Assembly: GCA_021773975.1 (NCBI GenBank)
Contig: JAJFJN010000084.1
Span: 1 to 55,612 of the forward strand
Direction: 5' to 3'
Length of the DNA: 55,612 nt
Source: Gammaproteobacteria bacterium
Lineage (GTDB): Bacteria > Pseudomonadota > Gammaproteobacteria > Chromatiales > Chromatiaceae
This document shows, piece by piece, positions 1-8,693 of this stretch. Position 1 is the stretch's first letter. Each line of letters opens with the position of its first letter. The position numbers were made by a program, and so were the translations under genes. The notes under the pieces are model-generated. The model did not search any database, was not told the origin of the DNA, and worked only from the letters and a program-made list of their open reading frames with translations.

Positions 1-591
1 CGTAGCGAGGGAAAGCCATTTTGAGTCAGATTTTTTGATCAAATGAGGCGAATATTGGGCATATTTAACGAATTTGATCGGAAAATCTGGCCGAAATGGC
101 TTTTCCGTAGTAGGTTTTTCTATTCTCGGACAGCCTCCTAGGTTGTTGATTGCCTCGTTTAATTTGTCAGTGGCTTTTTGATTTGCTTCAAGTTCTGTGG
201 TTAGCCGTTCATTTTGTATCTTGCTTGTTATGAGTTGGTTGACTATTTCACTGCGTAATTTTTCTGATTGGTGTAGCTCCTCTATCTCTTCTTTGAGTTT
301 TGCGATCTCTATTAAATAAGCGTTCCCATTTTTTTTTACTTCAGCTAGTTCAGCATATGCCTTTTCTAAAGCAATGTTTTTATCATATAGAAGTTCTCTA
401 ACAGTATCAGCGCGCTCTTTTTCATCTAGGTATTTTTTTCTAAATGCGAGTATTTCATCTTGAATATCATGGACAAGACGCTGCCATTTTCTATCAGACT
501 GTATATAGAAATATATTAGGGCAATAAGCAGCCCAAGTGTTGTGATAAACACTTCAACGGCAAAGGTAAGATAATGACTGGGCATTTCCAT
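1..591 (-). CDS. Membrane-anchored coiled-coil protein, 3' end cut by window edge
   Basis: The frame opens at an ATG (complement of 589-591) and stays open for 197 codons to the window edge, so the stop is not seen. Residues about 8-29 form one hydrophobic membrane segment (TFAVEVFITTLGLLIALIYF). It is followed by a basic flank and then about 110 residues of charged, heptad-like helix rich in E, K, L and I (about 45-155), typical of a coiled coil. I do not recognise a family. From about residue 162 the frame runs through a palindromic DNA repeat (9-107), so the visible C-terminus looks acquired rather than native. A FliA-like promoter lies just upstream at 626-652. The next gene upstream on the same strand is the cupin, 105 bp away. 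An ATG two codons later (583-585) is an alternative start. Confidence 0.7.
   Translation of the reverse strand, partial: MEMPSHYLTFAVEVFITTLGLLIALIYFYIQSDRKWQRLVHDIQDEILAFRKKYLDEKERADTVRELLYDKNIALEKAYAELAEVKKNGNAYLIEIAKLKEEIEELHQSEKLRSEIVNQLITSKIQNERLTTELEANQKATDKLNEAINNLGGCPRIEKPTTEKPFRPDFPIKFVKYAQYSPHLIKKSDSKWLSLAT
9..107. repeat. Palindromic repeat element with 36-bp imperfect arms
   Basis: Bases 9-44 and 72-107 are inverted copies of each other with few mismatches. Both contain AAAGCCATTT, CAGATTTT and GATCAAAT on the arm's own strand. The 27-base loop (45-71) holds a smaller AATAT/ATATT dyad. The size and near symmetry suggest a MITE or REP-like dispersed element, and the element is read in frame by the truncated gene on the minus strand. 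No transposase or target-site duplication is visible, and the left boundary may lie outside the window. Confidence 0.6.
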
Positions 592-625
592 GTGTTATTA
601 ATGGTTTGCATGGTTAACTTAACTA

Positions 626-652
626 TTATCGGCATCTATTAAGAAAATATTA
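626..652 (-). promoter_or_regulatory. FliA (sigma-28)-like promoter for the membrane coiled-coil gene
   Basis: On the minus strand TAATATTT (652-645) is followed after exactly 11 bases by GCCGATAA (633-626). This is a perfect -10 octamer and 6 of 8 matches to the -35 consensus TAAAGTTT. Transcription would start near 619, about 28 bases before the ATG at 591. It lies in non-coding DNA and points at the downstream gene. Confidence 0.5.
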
Positions 653-696
653 GTTCTCCTTGATTTTTAAGCGTTTGTTAGGGGGATGTTATGTGT

Positions 697-1056
697 TTAG
701 TTAACTATTTCGGTGTCTGTATGTGAGTAAGGAGGTGCGCAACAGCACAGGATAATTAAGGGCGATTTTTCACTGTTTCTTATTTTATGAGGGGTTTGGG
801 GTGGAATGCAGATGCTATCACCTGTCTGAACTTTGAGTTCTTTGTCCCCGAGTTGCATCCATCCTTCCCCAGAGGTTATATGATAAATCTCTTCAGATTG
901 ATGGTGTTTATGCAGTCGTGTAGTGCTACCTGGTGGTATGGTTGCCTCTGCAAGGCTTTGATTTTTAATATTATGGTGCGCCGGATGCAGCAGTTCCCGG
1001 ATGAGTGAGCCATCCTTGGTCTGGTATGGGGTGATGTTGTTGTATATGGTTTTCAT
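697..1056 (-). CDS. Small single-domain cupin protein
   Basis: A 119-residue protein that is almost entirely one cupin_2 barrel (about residues 35-105). The metal-binding signature appears as HKHHQSEEIYHITSGEG (about 49-65), followed by a second motif around PPQTPHKI with the conserved late His. Proteins of this size usually bind a divalent metal and act as dioxygenases, isomerases or small-molecule sensors, and the sequence does not say which. A run of three Cys (ILCCCAPP) near the C-terminus is unusual. The gene is divergent from argE, with about 96 bp between the two starts. No strong ribosome binding site is visible. The domain call is firm; the substrate is unknown. Confidence 0.85.
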   Translation of the reverse strand: MKTIYNNITPYQTKDGSLIRELLHPAHHNIKNQSLAEATIPPGSTTRLHKHHQSEEIYHITSGEGWMQLGDKELKVQTGDSICIPPQTPHKIRNSEKSPLIILCCCAPPYSHTDTEIVN

Positions 1057-1152
1057 TGTTTAATATTTAATCTTAATGAGATGGGTAATTATAAGGGTGC
1101 CATCTGAGTTTACAGATAAAATACGTTTCGTAATCCAGGGTTATCAAAGATA

Positions 1153-2307
1153 ATGCACGGCATGAATCCACCTAATCTAATCTCAATGTTGCAGCAGCTG
1201 ATTGCAACGCCATCGATCAGCAGTGTTAATTCACGCTGGGATCATGAAAATAGCACAATCATAAACCTACTGGCTCAGTGGTTGGAGAGTCTTGGTATGA
1301 GTGTGGATGTGCTGCCGGTGCCTGGATACCCTGGCAAGGTTAATCTCATTGCTCAGATAGGTTCGGGTAATGATGGTTTGGTGTTGTCAGGTCATAGCGA
1401 TACGGTTCCCTATGATGAAGGGCGCTGGAGTTATGATCCCTTTGTTTTGACGGAAGCAGATAATCGTTTGTATGGTTTGGGCACGGCGGATATGAAGTCT
1501 TTCTTTGCTTTGGTTATTGAGGCAATCAGAGATATGCCGTTGGATAAGCTGAAGCAGCCCTTGACTATCATCGCCACAGCAGATGAAGAGAGTTCCATGT
1601 GTGGCGCTCAAGCTTTGGTGGCAAGGCAGCAGCATCTGGGGCGTTATGCGGTGATTGGTGAACCGACGGGGCTAAGACCTATACGGATGCACAAAGGTAT
1701 TGCAATGGAGGCGATACTGCTGATGGGGCAGTCGGGGCATTCCAGTGACCCTGCTCATGGAATTAATGCATTGGATGGCATGCATAAAGTGATAGGTGAA
1801 ATTATAGCTTGGCGTGAAGAGCTGGCGAGTGGCCATCGTAACACTATGTTTAAGGTTGATACGCCCACTGTTAATCTTGGACATATTCAAGGAGGAGATA
1901 ACCCTAATCGTATTTGTGCGCAGTGTGAATTGCATATTGACATTCGTCCTCTGCCAGGTATGCAGCTTGATGACATGCGAAGTGCGTTAAAAAAGCGTCT
2001 TGCTATGGCACTCCAAAATAGTGGATTGCAGTTTGAAATGAAGTCGTTGTTTCATGGCACTCCCGCAATGGAAACGGCAGCTGATTCAATCATTGTTAAG
2101 TGTGCTGAGGAGTTAACAGGCTTTGATGCTGAGGCTGTCTCTTATGGTACAGAAGGGCCGTATCTGACTGAGTTGGGAATGGAGACTATAATTATGGGGC
2201 CAGGTGATATCAGCCAGGCTCATCAGCCTGATGAGTATCTGGAGATTAGCCATATTAAGCCGGGCATTCAGTTGATACAGTCACTGGTGCAGAGGTTCTG
2301 TTATTAG
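1153..2307 (+). CDS. argE: Acetylornithine deacetylase
   Basis: An M20-family metallohydrolase of 384 residues that removes the acetyl group from N2-acetylornithine to give ornithine (EC 3.5.1.16) in cytosolic arginine biosynthesis. The binuclear zinc site is visible: SGHSDTVP (H81, D83), GTADMK (D113), TADEESS (catalytic E145, ligand E146), IGEPT (E170) and a late His in SQAHQPDEY. The dimerisation domain lies between about residues 180 and 290. The length fits the proteobacterial ArgE class. A second ATG three codons in (1162) is an equally plausible start, because neither has a strong Shine-Dalgarno. The stop is 6 bases before argA, so the two genes are cotranscribed. Confidence 0.93.
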   Translation: MHGMNPPNLISMLQQLIATPSISSVNSRWDHENSTIINLLAQWLESLGMSVDVLPVPGYPGKVNLIAQIGSGNDGLVLSGHSDTVPYDEGRWSYDPFVLTEADNRLYGLGTADMKSFFALVIEAIRDMPLDKLKQPLTIIATADEESSMCGAQALVARQQHLGRYAVIGEPTGLRPIRMHKGIAMEAILLMGQSGHSSDPAHGINALDGMHKVIGEIIAWREELASGHRNTMFKVDTPTVNLGHIQGGDNPNRICAQCELHIDIRPLPGMQLDDMRSALKKRLAMALQNSGLQFEMKSLFHGTPAMETAADSIIVKCAEELTGFDAEAVSYGTEGPYLTELGMETIIMGPGDISQAHQPDEYLEISHIKPGIQLIQSLVQRFCY

Positions 2308-2313
2308 TTTTAA

Positions 2314-3651
2314 ATGAGAAAGATTGTGCCAATAAAAAAATCAAAGCCTGATGCTTTTGTCGATTGGTTTCGTAGTTCATCGCCCTATATTCATGCTCAC
2401 CGAGGAGGTACCTTTGTTATTGTCTTTGGTGGGGAAGCCGTTGCAGATGACTCTTTCTCTAACCTAATCCACGATATTGCCCTGCTGCATGGCTTGGGGA
2501 TTAAATTGGTTTTAATCCATGGCGCACGTCCTCAGATTGAGCAGCGTTTAAATGCACAAAATGCACAGATGCAATATATCAACGGCTTGCGTGTAACAGA
2601 TAATGCTGCACTAGCTTGTGTTAAAGAGGCCGCAGGGACGGTGCGGGTTGAGATTGAAGCGCTCTTGTCAATGGGATTGGCGACCTCTCCAATGGCCGGT
2701 GTGAGAATCAGAGTGGCTTCAGGTAATTTTGTGACGGCTCGCCCCTTAGGTGTTAGAGATGGTGTGGACTATGGCCATACTGGTGAGGTTCGGCGTATTG
2801 ATGCTGCTGCCATTGGCCAACAGTTAGATACACAAACCATGGTGCTGATTCCCCCGCTTGGATATTCCCCTACTGGTGAGATATTTAATTTAGGTGCTGC
2901 TGATCTTGGTGCCGCTGTTGCCACTGCCTTGGGTGCAGATAAGCTGATTATGTTGATGGAAGGTAAGGGGTTGGTCGATAGTCGAAATCGATTGATTACC
3001 CATATTATTGCGCGTGAAGCTGAAGCAATGCTGGTGCGCCGGAAAAATCTTCCTGAGGATGTAGTTCAGCATCTATCTGCTGCAATCAATGCATGTCGTC
3101 GAGGGGTGAAGCGTATTCATCTGCTGGGACGGGATCTGGATGGCATTCTGCTGCGGGAACTCTTTACCCGTGATGGAGCAGGTTCGCTGATCACTGCAGA
3201 GCCTTATGAGGATGTTCGTACAGCATGCATCGATGACGTGGGTGGTATTCTGGAGCTATTGGCACCGTTGGAGGATGAGGGCAAGTTGGTGCGTCGTTCG
3301 CGGGATCTATTGGAGACTGAGATTGATCGGTTTACTGTGATAGAGCGAGACGGCATGGTGATTGCCTGTACGGCGCTCTATCCTTATGAAAAAGAGTCTT
3401 TAGCGGAGTTGGCTTGCCTTGCTGTGCATCCTGATTTTCAAAATAGCAAGCGTGGTGAGTCCTTGTTGCAGCATATGGAGAGTAAGGGGCGTTCACTAGG
3501 GGTTGAGGGGCTGTTCGTATTAACAACCCAAGCAACACATTGGTTTAGGGAGCGTGGTTTTGAGGAGTTGTCATTACAAAAATTACCGATGAAAAAACGT
3601 CAGCTTTATAACTATCGGCGTAATGCCAAGGTATTTGTTAAAAAGCTCTGA
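2314..3651 (+). CDS. argA: Amino-acid N-acetyltransferase (N-acetylglutamate synthase)
   Basis: A 445-residue two-domain N-acetylglutamate synthase (EC 2.3.1.1), the first committed step of arginine biosynthesis. Residues about 20-290 form the amino-acid-kinase-like domain (VIVFGGEAV, LIHGARPQIE), which normally binds the feedback inhibitor arginine. Residues about 300-440 form the GNAT domain (CLAVHPDFQNSKRGESLL), which carries acetyl-CoA binding. The length and domain order match classical ArgA rather than the short ArgA of other lineages. It starts 6 bases after argE in the same operon. Feedback inhibition by arginine is family knowledge, not visible here. Confidence 0.94.
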   Translation: MRKIVPIKKSKPDAFVDWFRSSSPYIHAHRGGTFVIVFGGEAVADDSFSNLIHDIALLHGLGIKLVLIHGARPQIEQRLNAQNAQMQYINGLRVTDNAALACVKEAAGTVRVEIEALLSMGLATSPMAGVRIRVASGNFVTARPLGVRDGVDYGHTGEVRRIDAAAIGQQLDTQTMVLIPPLGYSPTGEIFNLGAADLGAAVATALGADKLIMLMEGKGLVDSRNRLITHIIAREAEAMLVRRKNLPEDVVQHLSAAINACRRGVKRIHLLGRDLDGILLRELFTRDGAGSLITAEPYEDVRTACIDDVGGILELLAPLEDEGKLVRRSRDLLETEIDRFTVIERDGMVIACTALYPYEKESLAELACLAVHPDFQNSKRGESLLQHMESKGRSLGVEGLFVLTTQATHWFRERGFEELSLQKLPMKKRQLYNYRRNAKVFVKKL

Positions 3652-3737
3652 TTTTGCAGTGCTATTTTGGTAGGCTGCGCTCCCATCCTGTAAATTCACT
3701 TTATTATTGCTTGCGTAAAGATTAACTAAAAATAACC

Positions 3738-4829
3738 ATGGCTCACGGCTCTAAAAAAGCAGTGGTGACAGCTATTGTCGCCAATGCAGTTGTCACTGTA
3801 TTAAAATTTCTCACAGCATTTGCTGGTGGCTCGCCTTCAATGATGAATGAAGCTGTCCATAGCTTGATGGACACCCTTAACCAGGGGTTTCTACTTCGTG
3901 GCTTAACTGAGGCAGATCGACCCGCTGATCAACACTATGCCTTTGGCCATGTTCAGAAAAAATATCTTTGGAATCTATGGAGTGCGATTGGGCTATTTTC
4001 GATTGGTGCCGGTCTGGGGTTGGCTCATGCATGGCATGCTTGGCATAATCTGAATATAGCTAATGAAGCGGCTCTTGTTGAGGTGTTCGGACTCTTTTTT
4101 GATCCGCTTGGATTGGCTCTGGTGGTGCTTGGTATAGCCTTTCTTATTGAAGGCTATTCATTTTTTATTGCACTCCAAGAGTTCGTGTTGGCTATGCGCC
4201 GGGATGGTGTCTCTAATCCCTTTGGTTATCTTCTTGAGTCCAAAGATCCCACGCTGATTGCGGTGGTGCTAGAAGATTCAGTTGCTATGCTGGGGCTGCT
4301 TTTTGCCGTTGTGGGTATTGGCCTCAGTGCGCTTACTGGTAATGGTCTTTGGGATGTCGGTTTTTCTGCACTCATTGCTGTTATGCTTGGCTGTATTGCT
4401 TTTTATCTGGGAATGTTGAATATGCGCTTTCTTGCAGATATGCGAGATCAAGGTGCAGAAGCTGCATTTATGCAGGTAATAAAAAAGCATGTAGAAGTGG
4501 AGCGGTTTCATGATCTGCGCTCAATTATTCTGGATGAAAACAATACGGTTTTAGTTGCAGAGATTGAGTTGCGAGAGGAGGCTATAGTGCCTGGCTTGCG
4601 TGCTCTTATTGATCAGCAGGTTGAAAGAATGATGCAGCAGATACCTACGCATCGCCAGGTATTGCCTGAAGTGAAAAGCTATTTGGAAACTCGTGCAGCA
4701 GTGCAAAGTACTTTGGAACGTACAGAAGAGATTATTGGTGAACTTGAGGTTAGCTTGCAGGAAGTGGCACCTCAGGTTACTCACATTATTATTGAGGTAA
4801 AAGGGATAGCTGGAGATGCTCTCCCTTAA
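3738..4829 (+). CDS. Cation diffusion facilitator, ZnT9-like
   Basis: A 363-residue inner-membrane transporter of the cation diffusion facilitator family. Several hydrophobic segments fill residues 8-235, followed by a cytoplasmic dimerisation domain (about 245-330) and a charged helical tail. The first metal site is HSLMDTLNQ (H41, D45, N48). The second helix pair has VVLEDSVAMLG (E179, D180) rather than the HxxxD of FieF/ZitB. HSLxDTLNQ, YAFGH...YLW and LEDSVA resemble the SLC30A9/ZnT9 branch as I recall it. Zinc or another divalent metal exchanged for protons is the likely activity, but the substrate cannot be read from sequence. It appears monocistronic. Confidence 0.85.
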   Translation: MAHGSKKAVVTAIVANAVVTVLKFLTAFAGGSPSMMNEAVHSLMDTLNQGFLLRGLTEADRPADQHYAFGHVQKKYLWNLWSAIGLFSIGAGLGLAHAWHAWHNLNIANEAALVEVFGLFFDPLGLALVVLGIAFLIEGYSFFIALQEFVLAMRRDGVSNPFGYLLESKDPTLIAVVLEDSVAMLGLLFAVVGIGLSALTGNGLWDVGFSALIAVMLGCIAFYLGMLNMRFLADMRDQGAEAAFMQVIKKHVEVERFHDLRSIILDENNTVLVAEIELREEAIVPGLRALIDQQVERMMQQIPTHRQVLPEVKSYLETRAAVQSTLERTEEIIGELEVSLQEVAPQVTHIIIEVKGIAGDALP

Positions 4830-4896
4830 TGCATACTCAATTGAGCATGATCTTAATTATCCGATTTATTACTTTATTTTGGGTGTGATGATATAA

Positions 4897-5604
4897 ATGT
4901 TAGTAAAAAAATATTATTCTGAAGCAGATCAGAAAATTCATATTTCTCGTCAGCAAGCGAGTGATTTTGCTAAAGATATTGCTGATGATTTCAATCCAAT
5001 TCACGATATAGACGCCAAACGTTTTTGTGCGCCGGGTGATCTGCTATTTGGAATACTGCTTGCAAAGTATGGTTTAAGCAGCAAGATGGAATTTACTTTT
5101 TCTGACAGGGTGACAGATGAAATGTCATTGCAGGTTCCTGCTACAGATGCAGATCATATCTCAATTGCCAGTGATGTAGATAAAGAATGTCTGAGCATTC
5201 TCCGTAGCGGTGATATTTCACTTAAGCAGGAATTAATTAACTGCTTTACCCGTAGTTATGTAGAGTTTTCAGGACATACTTTTCCACATATTCTTGTGCC
5301 ACTCATGGCAGAGCATAATGTCATGATAAACCCTGATCGTCCGTTAGTAATGTATCAAGGTATGTCATTTGAATTGGATCGACTTGATCTTGTAAATCCA
5401 AACCTTGAGTTGGTTAGTTCCCATATGGAAATCATTAAAAAAAGAGGCAATGTAGCACTTGAATTTTGTTTAAAAGAGTCGGGTGAGATTGTAGGTAGAG
5501 GTCATAAAATGATGGTGCTAAGTGGTCTTCGGCCTTATGAGCAGGATAAAGTTAATCAACTAATTGATGTCTATGCATTGCGTAAGAAGAGTTATCTGGA
5601 TTAG
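4897..5604 (+). CDS. DUF3581 family protein
   Basis: A 235-residue cytosolic protein matching my memory of DUF3581, found in marine and environmental gammaproteobacteria. The N-terminal third contains FAKDIADDFNPIHDIDAKRFCAPGD, whose FNPIHD stretch resembles the catalytic loop of MaoC-like hot-dog hydratases. The similarity suggests a hot-dog fold acting on a thioester, but no activity is established to my knowledge. It has no signal peptide or membrane segment. The gene stands alone, with a 67-bp gap behind the transporter and a 403-bp gap after it. Confidence 0.75.
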   Translation: MLVKKYYSEADQKIHISRQQASDFAKDIADDFNPIHDIDAKRFCAPGDLLFGILLAKYGLSSKMEFTFSDRVTDEMSLQVPATDADHISIASDVDKECLSILRSGDISLKQELINCFTRSYVEFSGHTFPHILVPLMAEHNVMINPDRPLVMYQGMSFELDRLDLVNPNLELVSSHMEIIKKRGNVALEFCLKESGEIVGRGHKMMVLSGLRPYEQDKVNQLIDVYALRKKSYLD

Positions 5605-6007
5605 TATGGCATGTCGTAGGGTTATTTTTGTCAGTAAATTTTACAGCATCATGTGTTGATGGCGTGTGCTTTTTAATTGATTTAAACTGCTGAATTTATT
5701 GTGTTTAGCTAGCTAAGAAGCTGTATAAATGCATAATGTATTGATTAAAGCTTTGGGTTTACAAAAGGTAGGCTGTCAGTTTTTTTTACATATGTATTGT
5801 TTTGCATCCAACTAAGTATGTTAAAGGCATGAATGTAAAGGAAAATATGTTTTGGAACAGAATTTGCTTCGTTAGGTTTTTTGATTACGAAGTTTAGCAA
5901 GCATGAAGGGTTGTGCGCTCAAAATAGAGTGTTGGGCGCATAGATAATAAATCGTTATTAGAAATGAATTGGATATTGCTTTGAATATAATATTAAAAGA
6001 GGCAAGT
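5605..6007. other. 403-bp AT-rich intergenic region
   Basis: No open frame of note. It contains the sigma-54-like promoter at 5853-5868 and, just after it, an inverted repeat CTTCGT (5867-5872)/ACGAAG (5887-5892) that could fold in the leader. The remaining leader to the start at 6008 is about 130 bases and AT-rich. Upstream of the promoter there is room for an activator site, but I could not identify one. Confidence 0.5.
5853..5868 (+). promoter_or_regulatory. Sigma-54-type promoter before the PEP-CTERM gene
   Basis: TTGGAACAGAATTTGCTT carries GG at 5854-5855 and GC at 5866-5867 with exactly 10 bases between them, and TTGC at the -12 element. The -24 element is TGGAAC rather than the consensus TGGCAC. 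Spacing and -12 quality are as good as in the two flagellar sigma-54 promoters of this window. It lies about 140 bp before the start codon. Confidence 0.5.
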
Positions 6008-6661
6008 ATGAATAAACGCCATTTAGGGATGTTGTGCGCAGGGCTATTAACTTTTGGTGCATCTACGATGGCACAAGCCGCGCTGGTCGATCATGGTGCA
6101 GGTCTTATTTATGATGATGTGCTGGATGTTACGTGGCTGCAAAATGCTAACTATGCTGACGGCTCAATGACTTGGGGTGCTGCTCAAACATGGGTTGGGA
6201 ATCTAGATTATCAAGGGTATAGTGACTGGCGTTTGCCAACAATAAGCCCGCTGAATGGCAGTACTTATGATCTCTCTGTCTCCTATGATGGGACATCAGA
6301 TATTGGTTACAGTAATAGTAATCTTGCCTCTGAGTTAGGTTACTTGTTCCATGTTAATTTGGGATATTCCAGCAAGTATGAGGGTTTTAGCATGCCTTCA
6401 AATTACGGCAGCGACGGGAATAGTGTTTTTGGTAGCAGCTTACAATCTGCTAAGTATTGGTCAGGCAGCGGGTTGTCAGGCACCGTAGCACTCTATTTTG
6501 ATATGTCTGATGGGTATCAAGGTAGCAGCTCAAAAGCGAATTCATTCTACGCGTTGGCTGTTCATGATGGAAACCTATCGTCAGTCCCTGTTCCGGCGGC
6601 TGTTTGGCTATTTGGTAGTGGTTTAATTGGTTTGATGGGGTTTCGACGCGCCCGCAAATAG
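6008..6661 (+). CDS. Secreted DUF1566-domain protein with PEP-CTERM sorting signal
   Basis: I start the gene at ATG 6008 because AAAGAGG lies 5 bases upstream and a clean Sec signal peptide follows (MNKRHLGMLCAGLLTFGAST, cleavage after AQA near residue 24). An earlier in-frame start at 5969 would spoil both. Residues about 30-185 form a DUF1566 (Lcl-type) domain, with ATWLQNANY-like and GYSDWRLPT motifs. The C-terminus is VPVPAAVWLFGSGLIGL followed by a basic RRARK tail, a PEP-CTERM signal normally recognised and cleaved by an exosortase. The 217-residue product is therefore expected at the cell surface or in exopolysaccharide. No exosortase gene is in the window. A perfect hairpin follows the stop. 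Confidence 0.88.
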   Translation: MNKRHLGMLCAGLLTFGASTMAQAALVDHGAGLIYDDVLDVTWLQNANYADGSMTWGAAQTWVGNLDYQGYSDWRLPTISPLNGSTYDLSVSYDGTSDIGYSNSNLASELGYLFHVNLGYSSKYEGFSMPSNYGSDGNSVFGSSLQSAKYWSGSGLSGTVALYFDMSDGYQGSSSKANSFYALAVHDGNLSSVPVPAAVWLFGSGLIGLMGFRRARK

Positions 6662-6688
6662 CATCAATTGTAAATAAATGTGGTTAAA

Positions 6689-6724
6689 ATTACGGCAGCT
6701 AAGAAAACCCTTAGCTGCCGTAAT
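6689..6724. terminator. Perfect 15-bp stem-loop after the PEP-CTERM gene
   Basis: ATTACGGCAGCTAAG (6689-6703), a 6-base loop, and the exact complement (6710-6724). The stem is strong, but the following bases are TGCATC rather than a T run. It is therefore either a weak or bidirectional terminator or an mRNA-stabilising 3' end. It begins 28 bases after the stop codon. Confidence 0.6.
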
Positions 6725-6893
6725 TGCATCTGGAGAACGTGATTTTTAACTTCTTTTTTTTAAACCCCTGAGATTTATCTCTAGTAGTAATGTTTTCCTA
6801 TCCCCATCTTGTGAATTGCCTCTTGATATCTTCCTCCTACAGTTTTGTTTTTTAGGTTAAAATGCCTCTTTTTGCTCGGTGGAGATGGTTTTA

Positions 6894-8147
6894 ATGTTTA
6901 GTAAAGAGATGCAGATTAGTGGTTTTGATGATGAGATCTGGGCAGCTATTCAGGCTGAAGAGCAACGCCAAGAGGATCATATTGAGCTGATCGCTTCAGA
7001 AAACTATACCAGCCCTCGGGTGATGCAGGCACAGGGTTCAGTGCTGACCAATAAATACGCTGAGGGCTATCCGGGTAAGCGTTACTACGGTGGTTGTGAG
7101 TTTGTTGATGTTGCTGAGCAGCTGGCAATTGATCGCGCTAAAGAGCTGTTCGGCGCAGATTACGCCAATGTGCAGCCACATGCTGGCTCACAGGCGAACG
7201 CCGCAGTTTATATGGCACTTTGCCAGCCTGGTGATACGGTGCTGGGAATGAGCCTGGCGCATGGTGGTCATTTGACTCACGGCGCAAAGCCAAATTTCTC
7301 TGGCAAACTCTATAATGCAGTTCAATATGGACTCAATCCTGAGACGGGCGAAATTGATTACGATGAAGTAGAGCGTTTGGCTCGTGAGCATAAACCGAAG
7401 ATGATCGTGGCCGGTTTTTCTGCCTATTCCCGGGTGGTGGATTGGCAGCGATTCCGTACCATTGCAGATGAAGTGGGAGCCTATCTGTTTGTAGATATGG
7501 CGCATGTTGCCGGGCTGGTTGCCGCAGGTTTATACCCCAATCCTGTACAGATTGCTGATGTGACCACCACCACCACTCACAAAACCTTGCGTGGTCCACG
7601 TGGTGGCCTGATTCTGGCCAAGGCTAATCCTGAGATTGAAAAGAAGCTGAATTCACTGGTCTTTCCTGGAACACAGGGCGGCCCACTGATGCATGTAATT
7701 GCTGCTAAGGCAGTAGCCTTTAAAGAGGCAATGCAACCTGAATTCAAGACCTACCAACAGCAGGTAAAGACAAATGCACAGGCTATGGCTAAAGTCTTTA
7801 TTGAACGAGGCTATGATGTGGTTTCTGGTGGCACGGATGACCACCTGTTTTTGGTGAGTTTTATTGAAGCTGGATTAACGGGTAAAGAGGTCGATTCCTG
7901 GTTGGGTAGCGCCAATATCACTGTAAATATGAATGCAGTGCCTAATGACCCGCAGTCCCCATTTGTGACCAGTGGTATTCGTATTGGCACACCCGCAGCA
8001 ACCACCCGTGGTTTTGGCGAAGATGAGGTACGTGACCTGGCTGGTTGGATGTGTGATGTGATTGACAGCAAGGGTGATGCAGCCACTGTTGAACAAGTGA
8101 AGTCTAAGGCCGCTGAGTTGTGTAGGCGGTTTCCAGTTTATAAGTAA
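6894..8147 (+). CDS. glyA: Serine hydroxymethyltransferase
   Basis: A PLP enzyme interconverting serine and glycine with transfer of the one-carbon unit to tetrahydrofolate (EC 2.1.2.1). The ATG at 6894 gives 417 residues, the same length as E. coli GlyA, and GGAG precedes it by 9 bases. A GTG at 6879 would only add five residues. The PLP lysine lies in [14 protein letters not shown] (K230). The substrate-loop residues [10 protein letters not shown] and the [13 protein letters not shown] motif are intact. A rho-independent terminator follows at 8160-8195. It precedes nrdR-ribD, an order common in gammaproteobacteria. Confidence 0.97.
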   Translation: MFSKEMQISGFDDEIWAAIQAEEQRQEDHIELIASENYTSPRVMQAQGSVLTNKYAEGYPGKRYYGGCEFVDVAEQLAIDRAKELFGADYANVQPHAGSQANAAVYMALCQPGDTVLGMSLAHGGHLTHGAKPNFSGKLYNAVQYGLNPETGEIDYDEVERLAREHKPKMIVAGFSAYSRVVDWQRFRTIADEVGAYLFVDMAHVAGLVAAGLYPNPVQIADVTTTTTHKTLRGPRGGLILAKANPEIEKKLNSLVFPGTQGGPLMHVIAAKAVAFKEAMQPEFKTYQQQVKTNAQAMAKVFIERGYDVVSGGTDDHLFLVSFIEAGLTGKEVDSWLGSANITVNMNAVPNDPQSPFVTSGIRIGTPAATTRGFGEDEVRDLAGWMCDVIDSKGDAATVEQVKSKAAELCRRFPVYK

Positions 8148-8159
8148 TCTGACTAAGCA

Positions 8160-8195
8160 GCAGGCATCTGGTATCTATCCAGGTGCCTGCTTTTT
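8160..8195 (+). terminator. Rho-independent terminator after glyA
   Basis: GCAGGCATCTGG (8160-8171), a 7-base loop and CCAGGTGCCTGC (8179-8190) form a 12-bp stem with one G-U pair, followed directly by five T. This separates glyA from the nrdR-rib operon that begins at 8211. Confidence 0.85.
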
Positions 8196-8210
8196 GAGCC
8201 TAAATAAATC

Positions 8211-8693
8211 ATGCGTTGTCCTTTCTGTGGAGCTCAAGATACTAAGGTTATAGATTCTCGTCTGTCTGGTGATGGGGATCAGGTGCGCCGCCGCCGAGAA
8301 TGTACCGTCTGTAAAGAACGTTGCACAACTTATGAAACAGCTGAGCTTAACCTGCCGCACCTTGTTAAAAGAGATGGTAGTCGAGTTCCGTTTGATGGAC
8401 GAAAGATTGCATCAGGCATTGCTCGGGCATTGGAAAAACGGCCTGTTAGCACCCAGCAGGTAGATGATGCAATGAACCATATTCGTCGTAAATTAATGGC
8501 ATCAGGCGAGCGTGAAATTCACACCAATCAAGTTGGTGAGTGGGTTATGGATGAGCTGCGCAATTTGGATCATGTTGCTTATGTTCGTTTTGCTTCTGTC
8601 TATCGTAAGTTCGAGGATATAAATGCTTTTCGTGAAGAGATTGATTTGCTTGAAAATCAACCGGCTTCTGAGCAAAAAATGGATGTCAAATGA
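8211..8693 (+). CDS. nrdR: Transcriptional repressor NrdR
   Basis: A 160-residue repressor of ribonucleotide reductase genes. The N-terminal zinc ribbon has C3, C6, C31 and C34 (MRCPFCGA ... RRRRECTVC), and residues about 49-139 form the ATP-cone that senses ATP/dATP. The length is typical. The stop overlaps the ribD start (ATGA at 8690-8693), so it is translationally coupled to riboflavin genes, as in many gammaproteobacteria. No NrdR box is expected or seen here; its targets lie elsewhere. Confidence 0.96.
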   Translation: MRCPFCGAQDTKVIDSRLSGDGDQVRRRRECTVCKERCTTYETAELNLPHLVKRDGSRVPFDGRKIASGIARALEKRPVSTQQVDDAMNHIRRKLMASGEREIHTNQVGEWVMDELRNLDHVAYVRFASVYRKFEDINAFREEIDLLENQPASEQKMDVK

